From assembly GCA_037968855.1 (NCBI GenBank), contig JBBKWH010000070.1, forward strand, positions 6,223 through 70,222: a DNA stretch of 64,000 nucleotides, read 5' to 3'. A program made the position numbers and the translations under genes. Shown in pieces: positions 40,952-49,151 of this stretch. Source of the DNA: JBBKWH01 sp037968855 (GTDB lineage: Bacteria; Pseudomonadota; Gammaproteobacteria; Pseudomonadales; Moraxellaceae). The notes under the pieces are model-generated. The model saw only the letters and a program-made list of their open reading frames with translations, was not told the DNA's origin and did not search any database. Positions within the stretch are counted from its first letter, which is position 1. Every line of letters begins with the position of its first letter.

Positions 40952-43230
40952 GCCTGTGACTCCTGTGTCATCTGTACTGCGGCGGACTGGCTGTCTTGGG
41001 CGGCGCTGGTATAAGCCAATACCGACTGCACCATTGGCAGTTTGACCGGTCTGGGTTGACCTAAACGGGCCATCGCGTTGGCAATCGCAGGGCCAATCGG
41101 TGGCAAACCCGGTTCGCCAACGCCAGACGGTTTGGCAGTCGAATCAACCAGCACCACATGCACTTCTGGCATTTCGTGAATGCGTAACGAGCGATATTGA
41201 TCAAAGTTTTGCTGGACGATTTTGCCATCCTGCATATCCACACTGCCAAACAAGATATGGCCGATACCGTAGCCAATGCCGCCTTCCATCTGCGTTTTGA
41301 CAATATCGGGATTGACCACTTGACCACAATCGACCGCACACCACACTTGATGCACTTGCGGCTCACCTTGTTCGTTGATTGAGACCTCGGCAATCTGCGC
41401 CACATAGGTGCCAAACGATTTGACCACCGCCACACCACGCGCACGACCATTGCTAACTTGTGGGCCAGTCCAGTTGGCTAGATCGGCCACGGCCTTAAGC
41501 ACGCCGACATAGCGCGGCTCTTCGGTCATCATGGCTAGACGGCCTTTGACTGGATCTTGCTCCGCAGTGGTCAGCAGTTGATCGACAAAGCACTCGACTG
41601 CATAGCCGGTATGGGTTGCACCGACCGACCGCCACCACAGGGTCGGCACGCCGACTTTTTCTTCGTGTACGTCGCAGCGGAAGTTGTCGATGGCATACGG
41701 CAATTCGGTCGCACCTTCAACCAATTGTTCATCAATCTTGCCAGCCGGTGGCCCCATCGGTGTACCACGCACAATCGACTGACCGACCACGGTGTTTGAC
41801 CATGCGACAATCTTGCCGTCTTTAATGCCACCGCTTAAACGATGCATCACCAACGGACGGTAATAACCACCGCTAATGTCATCTTCACGGGTCCACATCA
41901 GTTTGACCGGATGCTTAGGGCCAATCGCCTTGGCGACTTCGGCCAGCTCGACAGCAAAGTGTGCGTCTGGCTGGGCGCGACGGCCAAAGCTGCCACCGGC
42001 CAAGAGTGTGTCGATCTGGACTTTATCGGGGGTAAAGCCAAAGACTTTGCCAATCGCCCCTTGATCAAGAGTTGGGATCTGGCTGCCCATTTTGACGTAG
42101 ACGCCTTGTTGATCCCAACGCAGCACCCCGTCAAGCGGCTCCATCGGCGCATGAGCCAAAAACGGAAAGCTATATTCGGCCTGCACGTGATGATCAACGC
42201 TGCTCATGGCGGTGGCCACGTTGCCATGCTCGGCAGCCACTTGACCTTGTTTTTGCGCGATCTGTTGAAAGCTGTTTAAAATCTCATCGCTACTACGGGT
42301 TTCGACACCGCTTTCATCCCATTTAATCTTTAGCAATTTGCGTGCTTTGATGGCAGGCCAAGAACTGGTGGCATACACTGCCACACCGCTAGAAATGGTT
42401 TTGACCGCCACCACGCCCTTCACCGCCAATGCCGCTTTGCTATCTACACTGACGGCCTTCGCACCAAAGCGCGGTGGATGTGCGACCACCACAGTTAGCA
42501 TGTCCGGCTCATGCAGATCTAAGGTAAAGATCGCACTGCCATCGGTTTTAGCAGGTACATCCAGTCGTTTGGTGCTGTTATTTTTGCCAATCAATTGAAA
42601 ATCTGTTGCTGATTTTAAGGTCACATCAGTAGGTGCGGGTAGCGCAGCAGCAGCGGTCGCGAATTCGCCAAAGCCAGCCGTTTTGCCACTGGCAGCATGG
42701 CTGATCACGCCTTTACTGACGGTAATTTGATTGACAGGCACTTGCCATTGATTGGCTGCCGCTTGTACCAACAAGGCTTTGGCAGTTGCACCAGCCCGAC
42801 GCATTTGCTCATACGAGTTGGCAATCGAGCTTGAGCCACCTGTGCCTTGCAGCTTGCCAAAATTCAGGTTGGCATACAGTTCGGCATTGGCTGGGGCCAG
42901 CTCGCCGCGCATTTGCGACCAGTCGGCGTCCATTTCTTCGGCCACCAAGGTGGTCAGGCCGGTCAATGGTCCTTGACCAAACTCAATATGCTTGACCATG
43001 ACAGTGACGATGCCATCGGGTGCCACGCGGACAAAGGCATTTGGAGCAAAAGTGGCTGATTCAGAAGCCGTAGCGGTGGATGCCGCCAATGCACGCCGAC
43101 CGGCAAATGGATTGATAGACAGGCCAATCACCAGCCCAACACTACCCTTCAACAAACTACGGCGGCTTAAGCCTTGGCTGATTGGATGGTCAATTTGGCG
43201 GTCGATTGGATCATTCGATTGTTCAGTCAT
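40948..43230 (-). CDS. Molybdopterin-binding large subunit, isoquinoline 1-oxidoreductase/aldehyde oxidase type (IorB-like)
   Basis: The 760-residue catalytic subunit of the xanthine oxidase family. A twin-arginine signal (SRRSLLKGSVG near residue 23) predicts Tat export of the folded, cofactor-loaded enzyme. Mo-cofactor domains show GSFGRRAQPD, WRSVGATHTGYAVECFVDQL and GVGEPGLPPIGPAIANA, which contains the active-site Glu. The IorAB layout, without a FAD subunit and with a cytochrome, fits a periplasmic aldehyde or N-heterocycle oxidoreductase. The substrate is unknown. Confidence 0.93.
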   Translation of the reverse strand: MTEQSNDPIDRQIDHPISQGLSRRSLLKGSVGLVIGLSINPFAGRRALAASTATASESATFAPNAFVRVAPDGIVTVMVKHIEFGQGPLTGLTTLVAEEMDADWSQMRGELAPANAELYANLNFGKLQGTGGSSSIANSYEQMRRAGATAKALLVQAAANQWQVPVNQITVSKGVISHAASGKTAGFGEFATAAAALPAPTDVTLKSATDFQLIGKNNSTKRLDVPAKTDGSAIFTLDLHEPDMLTVVVAHPPRFGAKAVSVDSKAALAVKGVVAVKTISSGVAVYATSSWPAIKARKLLKIKWDESGVETRSSDEILNSFQQIAQKQGQVAAEHGNVATAMSSVDHHVQAEYSFPFLAHAPMEPLDGVLRWDQQGVYVKMGSQIPTLDQGAIGKVFGFTPDKVQIDTLLAGGSFGRRAQPDAHFAVELAEVAKAIGPKHPVKLMWTREDDISGGYYRPLVMHRLSGGIKDGKIVAWSNTVVGQSIVRGTPMGPPAGKIDEQLVEGATELPYAIDNFRCDVHEEKVGVPTLWWRSVGATHTGYAVECFVDQLLTTAEQDPVKGRLAMMTEEPRYVGVLKAVADLANWTGPQVSNGRARGVAVVKSFGTYVAQIAEVSINEQGEPQVHQVWCAVDCGQVVNPDIVKTQMEGGIGYGIGHILFGSVDMQDGKIVQQNFDQYRSLRIHEMPEVHVVLVDSTAKPSGVGEPGLPPIGPAIANAMARLGQPRPVKLPMVQSVLAYTSAAQDSQSAAVQMTQESQA

Positions 43231-43234
43231 GGCC

Positions 43235-43693
43235 TTATCCTAATTGGGTCGCTGCATCGTGAATGGCCGCACGAATGCGCTGATAAGTGGCACAGCGGCA
43301 AATGTTGCCGTTCATGGCCTGATCAATCTCTTGATCGGTTGGTTTTTTGATTTCTTTAAGCAAGGCCACGGCGCTCATGATCTGGCCCGACTGGCAGTAA
43401 CCACACTGCGGCACCTCATGGGCAATCCACGCGGCTTGTACCGCTTTGGCCTCAGCGCCATCAACCGCTTCAATGGTGGTAATGCGATGCTTACCAACGG
43501 CGCTGACTGGCAAGCTACACGAGCGTAAGGTTTGCCCATCCATATGCACCGTGCACGCGCCACATTGGGCAATGCCGCAACCAAACTTTGTGCCGGTTAA
43601 TTTGAGTTCGTCACGAATGACCCATAACAGCGGCGTGTCGGCATCAACATCGACCTCACGCACTTTTCCGTTCACATTAATGGCGTATTTCAT
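43235..43693 (-). CDS. (2Fe-2S)-binding small subunit (IorA-like)
   Basis: A 152-residue subunit with a plant-type ferredoxin domain (GCGIAQCGACTVH) and a C-terminal [2Fe-2S] helical domain (CGYCQSGQI, NICRCATY). It shuttles electrons from the Mo site. Four bases separate it from the large subunit gene. A perfect TATAAT element lies 89 bases upstream. Confidence 0.95.
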   Translation of the reverse strand: MKYAINVNGKVREVDVDADTPLLWVIRDELKLTGTKFGCGIAQCGACTVHMDGQTLRSCSLPVSAVGKHRITTIEAVDGAEAKAVQAAWIAHEVPQCGYCQSGQIMSAVALLKEIKKPTDQEIDQAMNGNICRCATYQRIRAAIHDAATQLG

Positions 43694-44075
43694 GCGGGCT
43701 TCCTTGGTCTGAGCTGCACGACATCAACAATCAATACCCGTTATTTGACCAAAATCTAAGCGTTGTATGCAGCATCGGTTGATTATAGGCGGGCAAAAAT
43801 TGCAGCGATTGGCAGTCACAACAGTTGAGTGGCTAAACGATGATTTAGATTAGAGCGTGCACGATCTTTTAGCTGTCTCCACTAAGTGTGCATCCTGTGG
43901 AATTCATGTGAGTCTATGTTGTGGTTTTGAAAACAGGGCATGTTTATATCAATGCTCGATGATCACTTCATTGATATGCAAAAGCCGATACCGAAGCTAT
44001 GAAATAAAATTTTAAGAACACGCTTGCAACATACAGCGATTCAAACCAAACAGGATCAATCTCTAAGAAAGCAGC
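43694..44075. other. Upstream region of the Mo-hydroxylase operon; no gene seen
   Basis: This 382-base stretch lies between the iorA-like start and the stop of the small zinc-finger gene. I see no ORF of note and no tRNA. It contains the TATAAT element listed separately and should end the sigma/anti-sigma transcript, although no clear terminator is visible. Confidence 0.5.
43782..43787 (-). promoter_or_regulatory. Candidate -10 element of the Mo-hydroxylase operon
   Basis: A perfect TATAAT on the minus strand, 89 bases before the small-subunit ATG. The -35 region (AATCGC at 17-base spacing) is poor, so an activator may be required. Confidence 0.4.
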
Positions 44076-44351
44076 TTAATGATTATGGCTGGGCGGAGCT
44101 TGATCTGATGAGGCAAGGTCGCAGCCGCATTGATCCGGCACATGCGCCATCCAACGATCAATTTGAGCATCGTCTGGCTGGGCAATGGGTCGGCGTTTCA
44201 TAGCAGCAGTCAGCAAGCCCAATTGACCGACAAAGCGTCTGCACTTGCCACACAAAAACAAATGCAGCCGAAACATGATTCGTTGCCATAGGCTTAAGTC
44301 TTGCGCCAAGTAATCACTGGCACGATGAGCAATCTGTTTGCACGTTAGCAT
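44076..44351 (-). CDS. Small zinc-finger (zf-HC2-like) anti-sigma candidate
   Basis: A 91-residue protein with an HxxxCxxC motif (RLHLFLCGKCRRF near residue 29-39), the hallmark of ZAS-type zinc anti-sigma factors. It has no transmembrane helix. The last 20 residues are CGCD followed by a His/Ser/Pro-rich tail ending SHNH, which could add metal ligands. It starts inside the end of the ECF sigma gene (seven-base overlap), so the two are coupled and it is likely a cytoplasmic, metal- or redox-sensitive partner. Confidence 0.75.
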   Translation of the reverse strand: MLTCKQIAHRASDYLAQDLSLWQRIMFRLHLFLCGKCRRFVGQLGLLTAAMKRRPIAQPDDAQIDRWMAHVPDQCGCDLASSDQAPPSHNH

Positions 44352-45028
44352 TCTCCGGTCTCCTGATAATGCGCCACCATCGCATGTAAGCGCACACGGG
44401 CTCGATGCAACAACACACGACTATTAGACGCACTAATCTGCAAATTGTTACAGACCTCAGTCACCGATAATCCCAATACATCTGTCTGCACCAATACTGC
44501 CCGCTGACCGTCTGGCAAAATTTGAATATGTTTATCCAAACAGCCTTGTAGCGCATGCGCTTCAAGCAAGGCTTGCGGCGATTGCTCCGGCCACGACTGC
44601 CAATCACCGCGCCAGTGATCCGTACGATCAAACGCATTGAGCAGTGGATTATCCGACTCGGCCAAGCCATCAAGCGACACTTCACGCCGTGTTTTGCGCA
44701 AGTGACTATAGGCTTTATTGATGGTAATGCGGATCAGCCATGTTTTCAGCGCCGAACGCCGGGCAAAATCGGCCAGCGCCTCTAACGCCGCAATCCATGC
44801 CTCTTGCACCACATCCTCGGCCATATGCGGTGCAATGGATCGTGCTGCGGCCAGCATTGCCCCACCATGCTCACGCATCACCGCGCGCAGCACTTGCCGA
44901 TCTCCCGCCAAAATTGCAGCAATCTGGGCCGCGTCTTGCGGGTGAGTCGGTTGTCCATCTGAGGCATTTAAATCGGGGGTGTGCTCATCTGCTGTTGATG
45001 CTGGATTGGGGTCTACTGCGTGTGTCAT
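44345..45028 (-). CDS. ECF-type sigma-70 factor
   Basis: A 227-residue extracytoplasmic-function sigma factor. Region 2 shows DVVQEAWIAALEAL and KTWLIRITINKAY (-10 recognition); region 4 shows the helix-turn-helix LPDGQRAVLVQTDVLGLSVTEVCNNL (-35 recognition). The first 35 residues are Asp/Thr/Pro-rich. It is coupled with the zinc-finger gene. Its own upstream region does not show the TGTAA-N16/17-CGTC pattern found at the hvf promoters, so control of hvf is only a possibility. Confidence 0.92.
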   Translation of the reverse strand: MTHAVDPNPASTADEHTPDLNASDGQPTHPQDAAQIAAILAGDRQVLRAVMREHGGAMLAAARSIAPHMAEDVVQEAWIAALEALADFARRSALKTWLIRITINKAYSHLRKTRREVSLDGLAESDNPLLNAFDRTDHWRGDWQSWPEQSPQALLEAHALQGCLDKHIQILPDGQRAVLVQTDVLGLSVTEVCNNLQISASNSRVLLHRARVRLHAMVAHYQETGEC

Positions 45029-45128
45029 GACACCGATAGGCCAAAAAAGTCAGCCTAGACCATAGCCGAAAACCATGCGAAAAAACCACTGGTTAAGCGC
45101 ATCACCTCGCCAAAAGTTCTGCTAGATC

Positions 45129-45632
45129 TTATTTGGACCAGTTCCAACTCGGTGGGTTTTGAATACGGTCAATGGCGTTAAGTCGGTTATTAAAACTCTG
45201 CTGTAACTCGGCTGCTGCGCCTTGGTTAATCGGGCCTAGATTGGCATCGGCCTCCGCGGTCACACGGGTCGCCGCGCTAATATCCATCTGTACCGTGCTG
45301 TTTTGCGACTGTTGCAGCCATTGCTGTTGGTCTAGCGCCAACTGGCTGACATCAGCCATACAGGGCACAGCCGTGGCGGTCGCCTGCTGACTATCCGTTT
45401 CGGCTTTCGGCTCGGTTGGCAGCGTGGCCAATTGGCTTGCAGCACAGCTTGGCTGAGCCACAGGAGCAGCCGATATGACCAGCTCAGCCTGCCGTAAATC
45501 TTGCTCAGTCATGGCATCCAAGGCTGAAGCAGACCAACTCAATAATAGCCCTACTGATAAACCAACTGACAGCAACCCGCCACGCTTCATCCACCACTGA
45601 TCACGCCGTTGCTCAGTCGAATGTTGAGTCAT
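45129..45632 (-). CDS. Exported protein of unknown function
   Basis: Not recognised. The 167-residue protein has a basic N-terminus and one hydrophobic segment near residues 20-37 (LLSVGLSVGLLLSWSASA) that could be a signal peptide. A following LDAMTEQDLRQAEL segment is reminiscent of the AMTE/DEEL stretch in some exported FilA-like proteins, and the rest is Gln/Ala/Thr-rich and helical. Two cysteines lie around residues 63 and 91. The ATG at 45632 has AGGAG nine bases upstream. It sits between gspE and the ECF sigma gene, all on the minus strand. Confidence 0.65.
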   Translation of the reverse strand: MTQHSTEQRRDQWWMKRGGLLSVGLSVGLLLSWSASALDAMTEQDLRQAELVISAAPVAQPSCAASQLATLPTEPKAETDSQQATATAVPCMADVSQLALDQQQWLQQSQNSTVQMDISAATRVTAEADANLGPINQGAAAELQQSFNNRLNAIDRIQNPPSWNWSK

Positions 45633-45728
45633 GACACAATCTCCTCTTGTGTGTTTTTTATTCAGAAGATTGACAGTCTGCCATGCCATCAGGGTGCAAT
45701 CATGGAGATCTTGTCGTGCTCTGGATCA

Positions 45729-47210
45729 TCACTCCTCGCGGGTGGCGCGCAGCACTTCTTCTAGAGTGGTTCGACCCTGACGAACTTTACGCAAACCATC
45801 TTGGCGAATCGACGGGGCCAAGCGTCGAGCATAGGCTTCTAGCTCATGCTCAGCCGACTCGCTATGCACCAAACGACGCATCGCATCATCAACCGGCACC
45901 ACCTCGTAGATGGCGGTTCGGCCATTAAAACCCGATTGATTACAGCGTTCACAACCGACCGGAATCGGCAGACGCTCGTCTTCAATCGACGGCAGTTCAT
46001 TAAACAGTCCTTCCTCGACATAGTCCGCCTCACGCCACGTCACGCAATGTGGACACAAGGTACGCACCAAACGCTGGGCAATCACCCCAATGAGTGACGA
46101 CGACAACAAAAACGGCTCAATGCCCATATCTTTGAGACGCGTCACCGCACCCACCGCCGTGTTGGTGTGCAAAGTTGACAGCACCAAGTGACCGGTTAAA
46201 GACGCTTGCACGGCAATTTCGGCGGTTTCTAAATCACGAATCTCACCGACCATGACCACGTCCGGATCTTGGCGCAACATGGCACGCAAACTACGGGCAA
46301 AGGTCATATCCACTTTGGTGTTGACCTGCGTTTGGCCAATCCCTTCGAGCTGATACTCAATCGGATCTTCGGCGGTCAAAATATTGCGTGTGTTGTCGTT
46401 CAGGTCACTCAGCGCGGCATATAGGGTGGTGGTTTTACCCGAGCCGGTTGGCCCAGTCACCAAAATAATGCCATGTGGCCGATGGATCAGGCTGGTCAGA
46501 CGCTCGTAGTCACCGGTCTCTAGGCCCAAGTGCGACATATTAAGACGCCCCGCTTGCTTGTCTAGCAAACGCATCACCACCCGCTCACCATGACTGGCGG
46601 GCAAGGTCGATACCCGCACATCCACTTCACGACCGGCCAGCCGTAGCGAAATCCGGCCATCTTGTGGCACGCGTTTTTCGGCAATATCCAGCTTGGCCAT
46701 GACTTTAATCCGTGAGATCAACAACGGCGCAAGCTCGCGACGTGGCTGGACAATTTCGCGTAATTGACCATCGACTCGTAAGCGTACCGACAAGCGACGC
46801 TCAAAGGTTTCGATATGAATATCCGATGCACCCAAGCGAATCGCCTCAGACAGCAAGGCATTAATCAAGCGAATGATCGGCGCATCATCCTCTTGATCCA
46901 TCAGATCTTCGGCTTCGGGCAATTGATCAGCCAAACTGAGCAAATCAGGATGGTCTTCTAAGCCTGCGGCAACTTGTTGTGATTCGCCGGTATCGCCCGC
47001 ATACGCGCCCGCGAGTAAGCGGCCAAACTCATCATCGGTGACCGAGACAAAACGCGCCGGTTGACCGAGCAAACGTCTGGCTTCATTTAAAGCAGGTAAT
47101 GGCGCATTTTCGCGCAGCACAATAATCGGCTGCTCACCTTCAAATTGCAGCAAAACGCCATGACGCTTGGCAAAACTATAAGGAAGCTGACCTTGTCTTA
47201 ACAATTGCAC
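45729..47210 (-). CDS. gspE: Type II secretion ATPase GspE
   Basis: The cytoplasmic ATPase of the type II secretion system, 493 residues. An N-terminal GspE_N domain (1-100) precedes the ATPase core with Walker A GPTGSGKTTT, the Asp box (EDPIEYQLEGIGQTQVN), Walker B (DPDVVMVGEIRD) and the four-cysteine zinc site (CPHC, CERC). The GTG start at 47210 has GGA nine bases upstream. gspF and gspG are 10 kb away on the same strand, so the system's genes are dispersed. Confidence 0.95.
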   Translation of the reverse strand: MQLLRQGQLPYSFAKRHGVLLQFEGEQPIIVLRENAPLPALNEARRLLGQPARFVSVTDDEFGRLLAGAYAGDTGESQQVAAGLEDHPDLLSLADQLPEAEDLMDQEDDAPIIRLINALLSEAIRLGASDIHIETFERRLSVRLRVDGQLREIVQPRRELAPLLISRIKVMAKLDIAEKRVPQDGRISLRLAGREVDVRVSTLPASHGERVVMRLLDKQAGRLNMSHLGLETGDYERLTSLIHRPHGIILVTGPTGSGKTTTLYAALSDLNDNTRNILTAEDPIEYQLEGIGQTQVNTKVDMTFARSLRAMLRQDPDVVMVGEIRDLETAEIAVQASLTGHLVLSTLHTNTAVGAVTRLKDMGIEPFLLSSSLIGVIAQRLVRTLCPHCVTWREADYVEEGLFNELPSIEDERLPIPVGCERCNQSGFNGRTAIYEVVPVDDAMRRLVHSESAEHELEAYARRLAPSIRQDGLRKVRQGRTTLEEVLRATREE

Positions 47211-47367
47211 GGCGAATTCCGTTCGTGTGAGGTTTTATGCAGTGTACTGTAAGGGCGCTTGACCGCAAAGCAAGCTGGCTGTTTCAATTTGGCCCGAATT
47301 GATCTGCTTTGATCGTTAATGGCTGGTTTTGCAACACAGCACTGGTTTTTTTGCTCAAGGATTTTAT

Positions 47368-48186
47368 ATGTCTGATGACACGCCCCAGTCAGAACGCTTT
47401 GCGTTGCAGTGGTGGGGAGAACATCCGTTTAAAATTGGCCAAACTCGCGTCTGGAAATTAGGGTCATTGTTGCTACGTCTTACACGCGGCTTGCACGAAT
47501 GGCAGCTCGAATATCATCGCCCACGCTACCAAGAATACAGCGAACAAGACTGGCATATGCTACCGCCAGATTATGACCTGAGCACCAAGCCGATGGTGCT
47601 ACAGCGCTATTTGTTTTCCAAAACCCCCGATACCTTTACTTTATTGCCTCGTTTGGCGGATCGCTCGGTCGTGGTCAAACCAATTAATCCAATTTTTATT
47701 GCCGCAGGCCAACAGGTCACCATGTACGTGAGCACACCGCTATGGATTTCGGGTTATAGCGGCAAACAAAAAGAACCGTTATTTGATCTGCCTGTCATGC
47801 GGCCCAACGACAGTTGGTTTGGCCCCAACACCTTAAAAGGTGAAATCTGCTATGCCACGCCAGTGTTTGGCCGGACTGACTTGGCCTTACTGCCTACGCA
47901 TGCATTTTGGGCCGTAACGCCGGTACACTTTCGCAATACCAGCAGCGCGCAGCTACAGTTAGAACGCATGAATCTCCCCGTACCTGCGCTGCCCTTGTTT
48001 CAAAGTTTGGACACTGGTCGGTTGTGGACCTCACAAATTGATGTCACCCAAGAATCCTCGCACAAAGCACCACGGATTCGGATCGATCACCGCACGCCCT
48101 CGCAAGCCGGTAAAGTGCGGTTTATCAATCCACCACGTAATCCCGAAAGCAGCTTGTTTCGGATGTTTGATACGTTTTTTGATTAA
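47368..48186 (+). CDS. DUF432 domain-containing protein
   Basis: A 272-residue soluble beta-rich protein resembling DUF432. Features: WWGEHPFKIGQTRVWKLG near the N-terminus, VVVKPINPIFIAAGQQVTMYVSTPLWISGYSG in the middle, and a basic/Pro-rich C-terminal end. No signal peptide or membrane segment. AAGGA lies seven bases before the ATG at 47368. It precedes an MscS channel gene by 53 bases on the same strand, a pairing that suggests a shared osmotic or envelope function, but none has been shown. Confidence 0.75.
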   Translation: MSDDTPQSERFALQWWGEHPFKIGQTRVWKLGSLLLRLTRGLHEWQLEYHRPRYQEYSEQDWHMLPPDYDLSTKPMVLQRYLFSKTPDTFTLLPRLADRSVVVKPINPIFIAAGQQVTMYVSTPLWISGYSGKQKEPLFDLPVMRPNDSWFGPNTLKGEICYATPVFGRTDLALLPTHAFWAVTPVHFRNTSSAQLQLERMNLPVPALPLFQSLDTGRLWTSQIDVTQESSHKAPRIRIDHRTPSQAGKVRFINPPRNPESSLFRMFDTFFD

Positions 48187-48239
48187 ATCGTTTTTCCACT
48201 ACGCCATACACGCCGCCGCCAGACTCAGGATGCACCACG

Positions 48240-49139
48240 ATGGACTTCGATTTTACTGCTCAGATGAGTAGCATGTTAGGACGCTTATCGGCGTTTTTTA
48301 CCAGCAACAAAATGGAAGACCTCCTCACAGGCACCTTATTGATCATGTTTGGTTTTGTGGCGGCCAAACTGATCAGTAATGCCTTTGTACGCACTATGGG
48401 CATGCGTTTTAATCTGCATCAAAAGCAGATTTGGAGCCGTGGTATTTTTTACTTTATTTTTCTGCTGTTTGTGATTTCTGGCCTGCGTGAAATGGGCTTT
48501 AAGCTCAGTGTGTTTTTGGGCGCAGCGGGCATTTTGACGGTGGCGATTGGCTTTGCTTCCCAAACCTCAGCCTCTAACTTGATCAGCGGATTATTTTTGA
48601 TTGGCGAAGGGCCGTTTGAAATTGGCGATTATATTCAAGTAGACAAAATTGAAGGCGAAGTGCTGTCGATTGATCTGCTGTCGGTCAAGTTACGCACGCT
48701 GGATAATATTTATATTCGCCTGCCCAATGAGCAACTGATCAAAACGCCAGTGCAAAACCTGACGCGCTTTCCGATTCGCCGTGTGCCAATCACTTTGGCT
48801 TTATCGCACCACGAAAACATCGACCGCGTCCGCAAGGTTCTGCTGCAACTCACCTCAGAATATCCCTTGGCACTCAACGACCCACACCCTGATATTTTAG
48901 TGCAGCGCTTTCGTGAATCCAACATCGAACTGTTGTTTGGCGTCTGGACACAAAAAGAGCATTTTTTACAAGTACGCGACGAGATGCACGAGGTGATCAA
49001 AGATGGCTTTAAGCGGCATGGGATTATTATTCAATTGCCGCAAATCACCATCCATCAAAATGCACCGATCCAACCGCTACAAGCCAGCAACTATGTGCCC
49101 TTACATGACGCACAACACGACAAACATTCTGGCACTTGA
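48240..49139 (+). CDS. MscS-type mechanosensitive ion channel family protein
   Basis: A 299-residue small-conductance channel. Three membrane helices lie within residues 1-120, with the pore-lining TM3 (GAAGILTVAIGFASQTSASNLISGL). The cytoplasmic beta and alpha/beta domain follows (IGDYIQVDKIEGEV, IRLPNEQLIKTPVQNLT). A 40-residue tail follows the conserved core. It follows the DUF432 gene and converges with the DUF3999 gene after 12 bases. Confidence 0.93.
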   Translation: MDFDFTAQMSSMLGRLSAFFTSNKMEDLLTGTLLIMFGFVAAKLISNAFVRTMGMRFNLHQKQIWSRGIFYFIFLLFVISGLREMGFKLSVFLGAAGILTVAIGFASQTSASNLISGLFLIGEGPFEIGDYIQVDKIEGEVLSIDLLSVKLRTLDNIYIRLPNEQLIKTPVQNLTRFPIRRVPITLALSHHENIDRVRKVLLQLTSEYPLALNDPHPDILVQRFRESNIELLFGVWTQKEHFLQVRDEMHEVIKDGFKRHGIIIQLPQITIHQNAPIQPLQASNYVPLHDAQHDKHSGT

Positions 49140-49151
49140 CCCATCCAGCCA

